From a virus: a stretch of DNA of 21,851 nt. The notes beneath the pieces are model-generated. The model saw only the letters and a list, made by a program, of their open reading frames with translations. It was not told the DNA's origin and ran no database searches. The stretch is from the IMG/VR virus record IMGVR_UViG_3300037119_002814, positions 1 through 21,851 of that record; one strand, 5' to 3'. The translations under genes and the position numbers were made by a program. The stretch's first letter is position 1; every line of letters begins with the position of its first letter. Of the stretch, positions 12,937 to 21,354 are shown in pieces.

Positions 12937-13136
12937 AGAAATATCAGGCCACGCCCGCCGCTAAGGATGACTGGCAGGATTTGCGGGACAAGCGCGGGAA
13001 GCTATGCGCGCGCATTGATACCAAGCGGCTTTTGTTGGAGATTAAGCGCAGCGATAGGGGCATTGTCGCCACGTTTGATTTACGTGAGTATGTGATTGAG
13101 TTACGTAGGCTTGAAAACAAAACAGATATAGAGTAG
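12933..13136 (+). CDS. Small basic protein, unknown function
   Basis: A 67-aa protein from GTG 12933, which overlaps the preceding stop (GTGA). The sequence is basic, with strands (RLLLEIKRSDRGIVATFDL) and a closing helix (REYVIELRRLENK). A longer in-frame reading from inside the preceding gene is rejected because the GTGA junction follows the coupling pattern of this operon. Function is unknown. Confidence 0.55.
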   Translation: MKKYQATPAAKDDWQDLRDKRGKLCARIDTKRLLLEIKRSDRGIVATFDLREYVIELRRLENKTDIE

Positions 13137-13171
13137 GATATACATAACGCAATATCACCAGAGGCGCTAAG

Positions 13172-13209
13172 ACGCCCGTTTAGGGAGCAATCCCGGACGG
13201 GCGTTTTTT
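13172..13209 (+). terminator. Rho-independent terminator directly before the portal gene
   Basis: ACGCCCGT (13172-13179) pairs with ACGGGCGT (13197-13204). Inside, GGGA pairs with TCCC around a GCAA tetraloop. A run of six T (13204-13209) follows. The portal start codon begins 2 nt later. A competing small stem, GGCG (13163-13166) with CGCC (13173-13176), would break the left arm. Confidence 0.85.
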
Positions 13210-13210
13210 A

Positions 13211-14680
13211 TTGCCACGGCTAACCCTTTTTGACGGCGCATCCATCAAAAGCAAAGACCTCTCCGGCTGGTCGGCTGACGAATGGTCAACCGTCTTTGGC
13301 TCCTATTTCGGCCATGATGACGTATCGCCGCGCAGCCTCTATAGCGTGGTGGGCTGGCTTTATGCCTGCGTCAACCTCAGAGCTGACCGTGTATCAGCGA
13401 TGCCGTGGGCCATCTTCAAGGGTGAAACCAAGGTACTTAGCGACGAAGATGACCTGACGGATTACCCCTTCCTCGACAATCTCACCGACCTCTTGGAGCT
13501 AACTGAATCCGCCTTATGCATCCTCGGCTATGCCTATTGGTTTAAGCAGCGCAACTTACGTAATCAGCCCTTGGGCCTGAGATGGTTTGCGCCGGATACG
13601 ATGCAAGTGATCTATGACCGCAATCAGGGCATAACCGGCTTCAGGCGTCTACTTGACCCTACGCGTACGATGCAAGCCGGTATCGATTTTACCCCTGACG
13701 ATATTGTCTATTTCCGCCTATCCAATGCCATGTCAGAGCTTGAGCCGGGTACGCCACCGGCACAGGCAGCGATGGCCGATGCCTCTGTACTGCACAATAT
13801 GAGCGCCTTTAAGTCTGCCTACTTTGAGCGCGGCGCTATCAAAGCAACTATCCTCACGATTGACGGCAACCCGGCAGAGGCTGAGGTTAAGAAGCTAGAA
13901 CAGTGGTGGAAACGTTTCTTTAGCGGCGTACGCTCAGCCTGGGCGACAGCAGCCGTCCGCGCGGGGGTAACGCCCGTCGTCGTCGGTGAAGGATTAGAGT
14001 CACTCTCCAATAGTGAACTGACCATCGAATCCCGCCAAGCCATTGCTACGGCCCTCGGCGTACCGGATAGCATCATCTCTGCCAATGCCGCCAACTTTGC
14101 CACGGCGCAACAGGACGAGATTAATTTCCTGAGCAACTGCATCATCCCCGAATCCCGCCTGATTGAGCGCACGCTTAACCGTCAACTCTTTGCAGCCACC
14201 GGCCTACGCTTTAAGTTTGAGCCGGAACGTCTTAGCGCCATGCAGGAGGATGAGGAGCAGCGCGCATCTAGCTACGCCACCTACGTCAATGCCAAGATAC
14301 GCCCCTCCATCGCCGCGCAGTTAGTGGGGCTGAATCTACCTGACGGCATCACCTTTGAGATGTTAGATGCTGACCTAGCCGCTGAACAGGAGCTACAGCG
14401 CCAACAAACGGAGGCGCAGATCGCACGGCTGAACGCGGGGCCACAGGCACAGTTGCCTGAACGCTCTAGCGCCAGGGATGACGAGGTACGGCGCTTGAAA
14501 CGCTGGGCGAAGGGCAAGAAAGCGCCGGACGTTGATGCCTTCCACAGTCACATTCTTGAGCGTGACGAGAAGATGCTTGCACTGGGCATACAGGCTTGTC
14601 CCGATGCAAGAGGGGAGGACGCGGGCGCGGAGGATGCGCCCTTTCCGGCTAGTGATACCCAGTGGAGCCATTACCCATGA
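13211..14680 (+). CDS. Portal protein (HK97 family)
   Basis: A 489-aa protein, a normal size for the phage_portal family. Recognisable parts: SLYSVVGWLYACVNLRAD near residue 44, WFAPDTMQVIYD, the YFRLSNAMSELEPGTPP segment, ADASVLHNMSAFKSAYFERG (about 190-210), and the conserved core ELTIESRQAIATALGVP with an NFATAQQDEINFL segment. Twelve copies form the ring through which DNA enters and leaves. The start is odd: TTG 13211 sits 2 nt after a terminator with no free SD. The only GGGAG is 24-28 nt upstream, inside the hairpin. No better in-frame start exists before the conserved region. Confidence 0.9.
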   Translation: MPRLTLFDGASIKSKDLSGWSADEWSTVFGSYFGHDDVSPRSLYSVVGWLYACVNLRADRVSAMPWAIFKGETKVLSDEDDLTDYPFLDNLTDLLELTESALCILGYAYWFKQRNLRNQPLGLRWFAPDTMQVIYDRNQGITGFRRLLDPTRTMQAGIDFTPDDIVYFRLSNAMSELEPGTPPAQAAMADASVLHNMSAFKSAYFERGAIKATILTIDGNPAEAEVKKLEQWWKRFFSGVRSAWATAAVRAGVTPVVVGEGLESLSNSELTIESRQAIATALGVPDSIISANAANFATAQQDEINFLSNCIIPESRLIERTLNRQLFAATGLRFKFEPERLSAMQEDEEQRASSYATYVNAKIRPSIAAQLVGLNLPDGITFEMLDADLAAEQELQRQQTEAQIARLNAGPQAQLPERSSARDDEVRRLKRWAKGKKAPDVDAFHSHILERDEKMLALGIQACPDARGEDAGAEDAPFPASDTQWSHYP

Positions 14681-14693
14681 AGCGTATAAGGCG

Positions 14694-15404
14694 ATGGTGC
14701 TTCAGTTGGACGATGGCAGCGACGACGCTGAACAGCAAATCAGGATGGAGCTTGAGCGCAAGTTTGGGCGTGAGTTGGGCAAAGCCTTTGATGACCAGTT
14801 ACAGGCGCTATTGCCCGACAACGCTACGGAGGAACAGGTGAGAGCCGCCGTCCACCAAGTGACAGCCACTAGCGATGGCGTACGCGCTGTCTTGCGCCAG
14901 TCACTTGAGCAATCTAGCAGCCTGGGCGTAAGCGTAGCCTTAGATACGTTAGAGCAAATCGGTATGGGCTTTGACTGGATGTTGGCGCATAGCAAGGCGG
15001 CGAGGTGGGCTAGTACCTATACCTATGAGCTAATCCAGGGCATCAACCAGACGACACAGGCGCGTATGCAAACGGCAGTTGATGACTGGTTTCGTGAACC
15101 GACGACCATCCGTGATTTGCAGCGAGAACTAGAGCCGACCTTTGGCAAACGTAGAGCCAAGCTCATTGCACAGACGGAAACGACCAGGGCAGCGGCGCAA
15201 GGCTCTATTGAGGGCTACGAGGAATCAGGCGTTGTCAGTGAACAGGAATGGGTGACGGTCAATGATGAACGCGTATGTCCCACCTGTGGGCCGCTCAATG
15301 GCAAGCGTGCGTCGCTTAGGGGGACATTTCCAGGTGGGGTAAGTGTACCGGCGCATCCTGGCTGTAGATGCTTTGTGCGGCCTGTAATTGAGGAACCGTC
15401 CTAA
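14694..15404 (+). CDS. MuF-type phage head morphogenesis (minor head) protein
   Basis: A 236-aa protein from ATG 14694 (AAGG 3 nt upstream). ATG 14634, which overlaps the portal end, would add 20 residues (RLVIPSGAITHEAYKAM) and is possible. The long helical front (EQQIRMELERKFGRELGKAF, then DDQLQALLPDNATEEQVRAA) leads to the MuF/SPP1 gp7 region (RRAKLIAQTETTRAAAQGSI) and a C-terminal metal-binding-like motif: CPTC, then HPGCRC. These minor head proteins sit inside or near the portal and aid head assembly. Position after the portal is standard. Confidence 0.85.
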   Translation: MVLQLDDGSDDAEQQIRMELERKFGRELGKAFDDQLQALLPDNATEEQVRAAVHQVTATSDGVRAVLRQSLEQSSSLGVSVALDTLEQIGMGFDWMLAHSKAARWASTYTYELIQGINQTTQARMQTAVDDWFREPTTIRDLQRELEPTFGKRRAKLIAQTETTRAAAQGSIEGYEESGVVSEQEWVTVNDERVCPTCGPLNGKRASLRGTFPGGVSVPAHPGCRCFVRPVIEEPS

Positions 15405-15793
15405 TGCCTGTAACCATTACCGGCCTTGAGCCGCTCTTTCGCAAGCTAGGCAATGCCGCAGCCATCCATACGCTTGAGCCGCCCATGCACAGGGGCGTGC
15501 TGCGATTGCAATCCTATATGCAAGTCTATCCACCACCACCGGCAGGAAGCAAGTATGTACGGAGCGGTACCTTGGGCAAACGCTGGACAGCCAAAGTAGA
15601 TACCTCAGCCAATGGCCTAGTCGGGCGCGTGGGCAACCGTACCGCCTATGGGCCATTTGTACAGTCAAACATGTTTCAAACGCCGTGGCATAGGCGCACA
15701 GGCTGGCATACCGATTCAGATGCCGTACGCGCCAACGAGGATGTGATCCTAGCCGACTTCCAGAGCGCAGTTGATAGGGCGTTGGCGGGATAG
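15404..15793 (+). CDS. HK97 gp10-like protein (minor head/neck or tail component)
   Basis: A 129-aa protein beginning in a TAATG overlap with the MuF gene. The shape fits the HK97 gp10 family: a front helix, then SGTLGKRWTAKV, GRVGNRTAYGPFVQ and a W-rich basic end. This family usually lies after the connector genes; here it comes before the capsid gene, so a minor capsid role is also possible. Confidence 0.7.
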   Translation: MPVTITGLEPLFRKLGNAAAIHTLEPPMHRGVLRLQSYMQVYPPPPAGSKYVRSGTLGKRWTAKVDTSANGLVGRVGNRTAYGPFVQSNMFQTPWHRRTGWHTDSDAVRANEDVILADFQSAVDRALAG

Positions 15794-15806
15794 ATGGAGG
15801 TAGATG

Positions 15807-17468
15807 ATGGAACGCAAGAAGCAGATGACGGTCTATGTCAAGGCTGTAACGGACGATGCCGCAACCGTAGCCGGCTACGGCGTTATCTTTGGCGGCGCCG
15901 ATTTGGAGGGCGAATCGTTTACGCCCGATACGGATTATATGCTGGACTTGGCGCCTACCAAGCTGGTTTTTTACGACCATACCTTAGGCGATGTTAAGCA
16001 TGTTATCGGCAAGACGCTGAGCATGGAAGCCGATGAAAACGGGCTATGGGTAGAAGCCGAACTCAACCGCCATGCCGCCTATGTCGATTACGTCTTGCAG
16101 CTCGTAGAGAAGGGCGCCCTGGGCTGGTCTAGTGGTAGTGTCGGCCATCTAACCAGGCGTGACGGCAAGACGATTAAAACATGGCCCATTGTCGAAATGT
16201 CACTCACTCCAACACCTGCCGAGCCTAGAACGCTTGGCGTTGAACTCATCAAGTCTTTATCCGCAACTGACCCTGCCTTTGCCATGCTCCTCCCGGAGAC
16301 CGCCCGATCAGCGGTAGTGGATGACACGAAAAGCGAGGACGTTGCGCCGCAACATATATCTAGCAACGAGGAGCATGAAATGTCTGAAGAAATTGAAACA
16401 GAGGTTGTCGAAACTGTGGACGTTTCGACATTGGTCAACGATGCCGTTAGCAAAGCCTTTGCGCCGATGCAGACCTGGCTTGACCAGCAGCCTATCAAAA
16501 CGGCAACGATCCAAATCCCGATGACCAACACCAAGACACGCCTAGGCGAGGATGGCGAAGGCATTAAAGCCTTTGCCCACTATATCCGCAGCGGCGATGA
16601 TGGCGGCATCCGCAACCTCAAAGCCTCCAGCAATAACCCGATGGTCGAAGGTACGCCGGCACAGGGCGGCTATGCCGTGCCGACCGGCATGTACAACCAG
16701 ATCATCGCCAAGCTCAGAGAGGATGCGCTCTATCCGAAAGTGGGCGTACGCCAGATTCCTGGCAAGGGGCTGACTGTCAATGTGCCGATTGAAGGCGCGC
16801 GTGACGGCGCATTTGTGGCGACCACGGAAGGCAATACGACCGACCGTGACGCGCCCATCTTGGGACAAGCGCCGATGACGCTGGTTAAGTACACCAAACG
16901 TATCGAACTGTCATGGGAGCTGATGGAGGATGAGGACGCGCAGTTAATGAGCTTCCTTGCTATCTTCGTCGGGCAGGGCATGGCGAAAACGCATAACACG
17001 TTACTCGTCACCGAGGCCAGTACTAACGGTACGTTGGGCACAGCCTGGGGCAACCCGATTGTGGCCGCCAACATCCCGGCGCTGGTCTATGCCTTGCCGA
17101 CCGGCTATGAGGATAACGCCGTCTGGATCATGAAAAAAGCGGCGGAAGGCATTATCCGCGGCTTTACCGGCAACTTCTTCCAGTTTACGCCAACGCCCGT
17201 CGATGGACAGGGCGCCTTGACACGCCGTGAGCTATGGGGCTTCCCCTTCTATAACAGTGAGGCAGTAGCAGCATCCGGCGCCTCGGCTAAGGTGGCATTG
17301 TTCGGCAACTTTAGCTATATGGGGATGCGCTTAGCGCCGGATATTACCTTTATCCGTGACCCCTATAGCGCCGCCAATACGGGGCAATTGCGCCTACATT
17401 ACTACTTCCGCACCGTATACAAAATCCTACAGGCTGAGGCCATTTTGTACGCCCAAATGGGGACGTAG
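15807..17468 (+). CDS. Prohead protease fused to HK97-fold major capsid protein
   Basis: A 553-aa protein. GGAGG (15796-15800) is 6 nt before ATG 15807; ATG 15804 just before is an alternative. Residues 1-160 are an HK97-type prohead protease: AGYGVIFGGADLEGE, H58 in FYDHT, a Ser cluster GWSSGSVGH near 107-115, then VEMSLTPTPAEP. Residues about 192-230 resemble a scaffold (delta) segment, acidic and helical (MSEEIETEVVETVDVSTLVNDA). Residues 250-553 are the capsid: NPMVEGTPAQGGYAVP, ELSWELMEDEDAQLMSF, and a C-terminal strand run ending LRLHYYFRTVYKILQAEAIL. Most HK97-like phages keep the protease and capsid genes apart; in this one they share a frame, with an internal start at 16380. Confidence 0.9.
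   Translation: MERKKQMTVYVKAVTDDAATVAGYGVIFGGADLEGESFTPDTDYMLDLAPTKLVFYDHTLGDVKHVIGKTLSMEADENGLWVEAELNRHAAYVDYVLQLVEKGALGWSSGSVGHLTRRDGKTIKTWPIVEMSLTPTPAEPRTLGVELIKSLSATDPAFAMLLPETARSAVVDDTKSEDVAPQHISSNEEHEMSEEIETEVVETVDVSTLVNDAVSKAFAPMQTWLDQQPIKTATIQIPMTNTKTRLGEDGEGIKAFAHYIRSGDDGGIRNLKASSNNPMVEGTPAQGGYAVPTGMYNQIIAKLREDALYPKVGVRQIPGKGLTVNVPIEGARDGAFVATTEGNTTDRDAPILGQAPMTLVKYTKRIELSWELMEDEDAQLMSFLAIFVGQGMAKTHNTLLVTEASTNGTLGTAWGNPIVAANIPALVYALPTGYEDNAVWIMKKAAEGIIRGFTGNFFQFTPTPVDGQGALTRRELWGFPFYNSEAVAASGASAKVALFGNFSYMGMRLAPDITFIRDPYSAANTGQLRLHYYFRTVYKILQAEAILYAQMGT
16368..16382 (+). promoter_or_regulatory. Internal ribosome-binding site and ATG for stand-alone capsid protein
   Basis: GAGGAG (16368-16373), a 6-nt gap and ATG 16380, in frame within the protease-capsid fusion at residue 192. 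Initiation here gives a 362-aa product (16380-17468) consisting of delta-like segment plus capsid fold, close to the size of HK97 capsid protein. The site sits exactly in the interdomain linker. Confidence 0.7.
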
Positions 17469-17475
17469 CAGACAG

Positions 17476-18357
17476 ATGATTGAGCGGGCCAGCGTCCTAA
17501 TTTTTACGCCAACCTATGCTGGGGGCTTGCGCCATGAGACGGTGGCAAGCATCGTCGGGCAGCAAACCCATCATTGGTTGACCTATGAAATAGGACGCTG
17601 CAACCCGTATCCGGGGCGTGACATGCGTAACGTCCTGGCCCAGTACAGCTATGCAAGGGAGATGTGTTTACGCGGCCCATACGATGCGCTCTTAACAGTT
17701 GAACACGATATGACGCTGCCGCCGCACGCCGTTAGAGCGCTCTGTGACACGCCGGCTCCTGTCGTCTATGGCACCTACATGCTGCGCCACGGTGAGCCGG
17801 TTCTCAATGCTTGGCAGTACATCGGTACGATGGGCCTGGGTATGAGCCTGGGGCGTGATGAGTACAAGGCAGAGTTAGGGCGCTATACGCGGGACGGTAT
17901 CGGACGTGTCAGCGGTTGCGGCTTTGGCTGTACCCTGATTCGCCGTAGCGTGCTGGAGACAGTCCCGTTCCGGCAAGACGGCTCAGACCATGCGCCCGAC
18001 ATGCCGTTTGCGCTTGACTGTGTACGCAAAGAGATTCTGCAACTAGCCCGCTTTGATGTGCGCTGCGGGCATATAGACAGGGGGACTACCTTGGAAATTG
18101 AAAGCAAAAGCAATGGCGATACCGTCACTGTCACCTGTTTGCAATCGGTCAACGTGATTGCAGAGGGCGGCGGTATGAGCCTGATTGAGGGTGAGACCTA
18201 CGAGATGGCGCCTGACAAAGCTAAAGAGTTGGAAAGCTTGGGCTATGTCAAGATTGGCGGGGCAGCGCCGCGTAGCGAGGGTACATTTGGCGAGGAACCA
18301 GGCCCAGAGGGATCGCCTTTGCCTGGCGCGCCCAGAGTGCCGCGCAAGCCGGTCTAA
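17476..18357 (+). CDS. Glycosyltransferase-like protein with extra C-terminal domain
   Basis: A 293-aa protein. Residues 1-210 have a GT-A-like layout: SVLIFTPTYAGGLRHETVAS at the front, an acidic metal-site candidate E76-H77-D78 in LLTVEHDMTLPPHA, VVYGTYMLRHG, GRVSGCGFGCTLIRRSVLE, and a late acidic/His end (RFDVRCGHID). This pattern occurs in phage and cell GT2-related enzymes. Residues about 217-261 form a small strand-rich unit (TVTVTCLQSVNVIAE, then YEMAPDKAKELESLGYVKI) like short domains found in phage head-associated proteins, followed by a Pro/Gly tail. It begins 7 nt after the capsid stop; the SD is weak. It likely transfers sugar to a phage or host component; the target is unknown. 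Confidence 0.7.
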   Translation: MIERASVLIFTPTYAGGLRHETVASIVGQQTHHWLTYEIGRCNPYPGRDMRNVLAQYSYAREMCLRGPYDALLTVEHDMTLPPHAVRALCDTPAPVVYGTYMLRHGEPVLNAWQYIGTMGLGMSLGRDEYKAELGRYTRDGIGRVSGCGFGCTLIRRSVLETVPFRQDGSDHAPDMPFALDCVRKEILQLARFDVRCGHIDRGTTLEIESKSNGDTVTVTCLQSVNVIAEGGGMSLIEGETYEMAPDKAKELESLGYVKIGGAAPRSEGTFGEEPGPEGSPLPGAPRVPRKPV

Positions 18358-18902
18358 TGGCCTTTCTTCAAGTCCTGACCCGCTGCTATCGTCGCCCACG
18401 CATGTTGTGGAGCAATATCCGTAGCTTAGAAGCGCAGACCGACCCGGACTGGCAGCAATCCTTTCTGGTGGATGGTGAGGGCCGCGGCGTGGAGGCAGCA
18501 CAAGCGGCCCTTGCCAACTTTGCGCCCTATGTGACAGGTGAATACATCTGGCTTTTGGATGATGACGACAAGTGTATCCGCCCGCGGCTGGTGCAGGAGG
18601 TTAAGGCAATCGTGTCGGAACATCGCCCCAACGTGATTATGGTACGCATGGATCATCGCAATGGGCGGGTCTTACCGGACGATGACCATTGGCAAAAGGA
18701 GCCGCAGCTATCTTATATCGGCTGCTCTGCCTACATCGTCAAGCGCCAGTTATGGCAGAGGTACGCGCCGGTCTTTGGCGGCGCACAGTATACAAGCGAC
18801 TTTGATTTTATCAACGCTATTTTCTCGGCTGACCCGGACATTTATTGGCATGACGTAGTGGCCTCACAGGTGCAGAGAACAAGCATGGGATTGCCAGAGT
18901 AG
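18357..18902 (+). CDS. Glycosyltransferase family 2-like (GT-A) protein
   Basis: A 181-aa protein starting in a TAATG overlap with the previous gene. Front FLQVLTRCYRRPRMLWSNIRSL and SFLVDGEGRGVEAAQ match the nucleotide-sugar-binding half of GT2 enzymes. GEYIWLLDDDDKC (residues 61-73) is a clear DxD metal site. FVGG-like FGGAQYTSDFDF near residue 139 may hold the catalytic acid. It is shorter than full GT2 enzymes (about 220-250 aa) but has the core. Two adjacent transferases in the capsid operon suggest a two-step glycosylation of virion protein. Confidence 0.8.
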   Translation: MAFLQVLTRCYRRPRMLWSNIRSLEAQTDPDWQQSFLVDGEGRGVEAAQAALANFAPYVTGEYIWLLDDDDKCIRPRLVQEVKAIVSEHRPNVIMVRMDHRNGRVLPDDDHWQKEPQLSYIGCSAYIVKRQLWQRYAPVFGGAQYTSDFDFINAIFSADPDIYWHDVVASQVQRTSMGLPE

Positions 18903-18906
18903 AGCC

Positions 18907-19485
18907 ATGACCCAATACGCCACGATTGACCAACTGCAAACCCGCCTTGGTATGCCCGGAACCCTCGCCGCCGATATTACGGCCAACATGAATCTGGCCC
19001 TGACCAATGCTAGCGCCATCATTGATGAGCAGACGCATCGCCACTTTGAGGCGATGACGGATAGCACGCGCTTGCATGATTACGCCACCTTTGTCGAAGG
19101 GCGTCGTCTGTGGCTTCAGGGTGATTTGGCGCAGGTGACGAGCGTGACCAATGGTGACGGGCAAGCCATCCAGTTGACGAGTATCAAGACTGACCCGCTC
19201 TACAACACGCCCTATTTCGGGCTGACGCTCAAGACCAATAGTAGCCAGTATTGGAGCAATGGCAATGCGGATATTGCCGTAACAGGACGCTGGGCCTATA
19301 GCGTGACGGCTCCTGATGCGATTGTCCAGGCAACCTTACGCCTTGCAGAGTGGTTCTATCGCCAACCGAGCAATGCGCTTGACCTAGATAGGGCTGTCAT
19401 TGTCGGCAACACGACGATTGCGCCATCCGCTATACCGGCTGACGTTTTTGTCATATTGCGCCCTTATATGCGGGTCGTGCCATGA
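18907..19485 (+). CDS. Head-tail connector (gp6-like adaptor) protein
   Basis: A 192-aa protein. It opens TQYATIDQLQTRLG, continues with a helix pair (ANMNLALTNASAIIDEQTHRHF), then a strand part with ITSV-like LAQVTSVTNGDG and a closing helix (DAIVQATLRLAEWFYRQP). This is the layout of HK97 gp6-type and SPP1 gp15-type adaptors, which form a ring under the portal. It begins 4 nt after the glycosyltransferase stop and overlaps the next gene as ATGA. Confidence 0.75.
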   Translation: MTQYATIDQLQTRLGMPGTLAADITANMNLALTNASAIIDEQTHRHFEAMTDSTRLHDYATFVEGRRLWLQGDLAQVTSVTNGDGQAIQLTSIKTDPLYNTPYFGLTLKTNSSQYWSNGNADIAVTGRWAYSVTAPDAIVQATLRLAEWFYRQPSNALDLDRAVIVGNTTIAPSAIPADVFVILRPYMRVVP

Positions 19486-19892
19486 GTTTTACCAGCTTGG
19501 GCGCATTGGTAGCAACGGCTTCCGCTCTGCCTATTCCTGGCATCAAAAAGGCCGTGGCCTACCGTCCCACGCATGTCAATGCCGGTGATCTACCGCTGCT
19601 CTTTACACGGCTACCGAGTAGCACGCGGGCCATTTCGACCTTGACCTATGGGCAGGGACTACGGGCGGCGACTTTGGAGATTGTGATCTTTGTCGAGTTT
19701 TTGAATCTCAATACCGTACCGGCCAATGATGCGCTGACCGTACAGTTGCTTGACGACCTAGCGATGACGCTGGAAAGCAATGCCGAGTACCTCGGGATGG
19801 ATAGCTACAGCATGACGACCGATGAGGACACGATAGGCGAGGGCGCCGCGCCGCTTCAGGCGATTATAGCAACGGTGGAGGTGTCAGGATGA
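19482..19892 (+). CDS. Tail terminator / neck-like protein
   Basis: A 136-aa protein. Its strand-rich core (TLTYGQGLRAATLEIVIFVEFLNL), a helix (NDALTVQLLDDLAMTLESNAEYLG) and final strands (PLQAIIATVEVSG) resemble lambda gpU/HK97 gp9-like tail terminators, which cap the tail tube. Placement between connector and tail tube genes agrees. Sequence match is weak, so a head-closure protein is the alternative. ATGA overlaps occur at both ends. Confidence 0.55.
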   Translation: MSFTSLGALVATASALPIPGIKKAVAYRPTHVNAGDLPLLFTRLPSSTRAISTLTYGQGLRAATLEIVIFVEFLNLNTVPANDALTVQLLDDLAMTLESNAEYLGMDSYSMTTDEDTIGEGAAPLQAIIATVEVSG

Positions 19893-20623
19893 TGGCTGTT
19901 AGGGGAACGCTTGCGCGGCTCTTGGTTGACCAATGGGATTTTAGCTGTGAGACATCGGCTATTGACCTTTCGCTTTCAATTAGCGAGGAGGACATCACGA
20001 GCCTATGCGATACGGCAGCGGCCTATGCGCCTACGCTAGCCGCCTTCACGATTGAGCATAACGGCTATATGGTAGCGCCGCTCGGCATTGCCGGCAGTAT
20101 TGAGCAGGAAATGAACGCCAGGATGGGGGTCCAGAATAGCTATGTGGCGGCGCTCTTTAGCACGGATTTGCCCTTCTGTCCTGCCTATGTCCTCGATACG
20201 ACCTTTGGCGCTACGATGACGATTGAAGCGCCGGCAACGGGCATTCTTACGCTCAATGGCAGTTGGGGACAGGGCAACGGCGGGCATCGGGGCTACCGCG
20301 CCTTTGACGGCAATGCTACGGCGACAGGCAATCAGACAGCAGCCGATTGGGGCGCTGTCGGGTCGCAGGGCGGTGAAGCCTATTTGTTCCTACAGGGCGT
20401 GACGGGGACGCTCGGTAGCGCCACGGTGACGGTCAGCCATAGTACAAGCTCTGGCGGTACCTATACAGTACTCGGCACATTCACGCTAACTGCCTTGGGC
20501 GCTTATGAAATCAACTTTACGGGAACGGTCAACCGCTGGCTGCGCGTGGGCATTACCAGCATGGGCGGCACAACGGGATTGGATATGGTCGTGATCATTT
20601 GCGTGCGGGGCGTTACTGAATAG
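19889..20623 (+). CDS. Tail tube-like protein with C-terminal beta-sandwich
   Basis: A 244-aa protein. Residues 1-120 look like a tail tube fold: RGTLARLLVDQWDFSCETSAIDLSLS near the front, FTIEHNGYMVAPLG, then strands to about 120. Residues 120-244 are strand-rich (TLGSATVTVSHSTSSGGTYT, FTGTVNRWLRVGITSMG), like the Ig-like domains decorating siphovirus tails. The start is the ATGATG at 19889 or 19892. It is followed, after an HNH insert, by another tail-tube-like gene, so which one is the main tube is open. Confidence 0.6.
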   Translation: MMAVRGTLARLLVDQWDFSCETSAIDLSLSISEEDITSLCDTAAAYAPTLAAFTIEHNGYMVAPLGIAGSIEQEMNARMGVQNSYVAALFSTDLPFCPAYVLDTTFGATMTIEAPATGILTLNGSWGQGNGGHRGYRAFDGNATATGNQTAADWGAVGSQGGEAYLFLQGVTGTLGSATVTVSHSTSSGGTYTVLGTFTLTALGAYEINFTGTVNRWLRVGITSMGGTTGLDMVVIICVRGVTE

Positions 20624-20624
20624 C

Positions 20625-21320
20625 TTACGGAAAGTTGATCTTGCGATCCAGCCCATGCGCCGTGATGTAGGCATCGTAAGCATGAGCGGCTTCTACATCC
20701 GTGGCAAAGCTGCCGACATAAGTCTTTGAGCGATTGACCATGATTTCGACAACCCAATGATTGCGCCGCTTGTCTTTGTAGATGCCACGGTACTGTGATT
20801 CCAGACCGCGCTTTGGCTGAAGGGGAACATCTTGTTCATCTGTGAGAATCGACAAGTCATTCAAACAGGCGAATTCGCCGTGAAGTTGGATCGCCGCCTC
20901 ATTGTAGGCATGAGCGGCTTCGCGTTGCGTCAAAAAGTAGCCGAGATGGATGGGTGCGCCATCAACCTGTATCCTTGCGGCCCAACGGCTACTACGATTA
21001 CGCACCACACCCTTGAAGACCGACAAATTATTCTTGCGCGCACGCGTGTTACGGATGCTTTCGCCAGGAGTGGCAATGCGAAGATTGCAGCGCCGGTTGT
21101 CCAGCGTGTCATGGTTGATATGGTCAGCATAGACGCCTTCACCCGCACCGGCAATCAGGCGGTGCATGTAGATGTATTCGCCAATAGTGCGAGTGATATT
21201 AATGCGCCGCATGGCATAGCCACCAGCCGTAGCGCACCACTTCCATTGGTTCAGCCAATCAAAATCAGCATCATCTACCAGGGCAACCATGCCACGCGTA
21301 AGTGGGATTTCTTTAGTCAT
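20625..21320 (-). CDS. HNH homing-type endonuclease with two AP2-like domains
   Basis: A 231-aa protein. The HNH site is DHINHDTLDNRRCNLR (residues 66-81), with the metal-binding His and Asn in place. Two AP2/ERF-like DNA-binding domains follow, at about 102-152 (FKGVVRNRSSRWAARIQVDG) and 176-229 (YRGIYKDKRRNHWVVEI). This architecture is typical of freestanding homing endonucleases in phages. AGGAGG (minus strand, 21334-21329) is 8 nt before ATG 21320. It is opposite in direction to the tail genes on both sides, and its stop lies 1 nt beyond the stop of the tail gene. No broken gene is visible around it, so it occupies an intergenic site. Confidence 0.9.
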   Translation of the reverse strand: MTKEIPLTRGMVALVDDADFDWLNQWKWCATAGGYAMRRINITRTIGEYIYMHRLIAGAGEGVYADHINHDTLDNRRCNLRIATPGESIRNTRARKNNLSVFKGVVRNRSSRWAARIQVDGAPIHLGYFLTQREAAHAYNEAAIQLHGEFACLNDLSILTDEQDVPLQPKRGLESQYRGIYKDKRRNHWVVEIMVNRSKTYVGSFATDVEAAHAYDAYITAHGLDRKINFP

Positions 21321-21354
21321 AAAAATGGCCTCCTATTGAGTCAGTCGTTGCGTT

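Noticed and set aside
16088-16564. Minus-strand open frame opposite the protease-capsid linker
   Set aside because: Ser/Val-rich shadow with no SD; the plus-strand frame contains conserved protease and capsid motifs.
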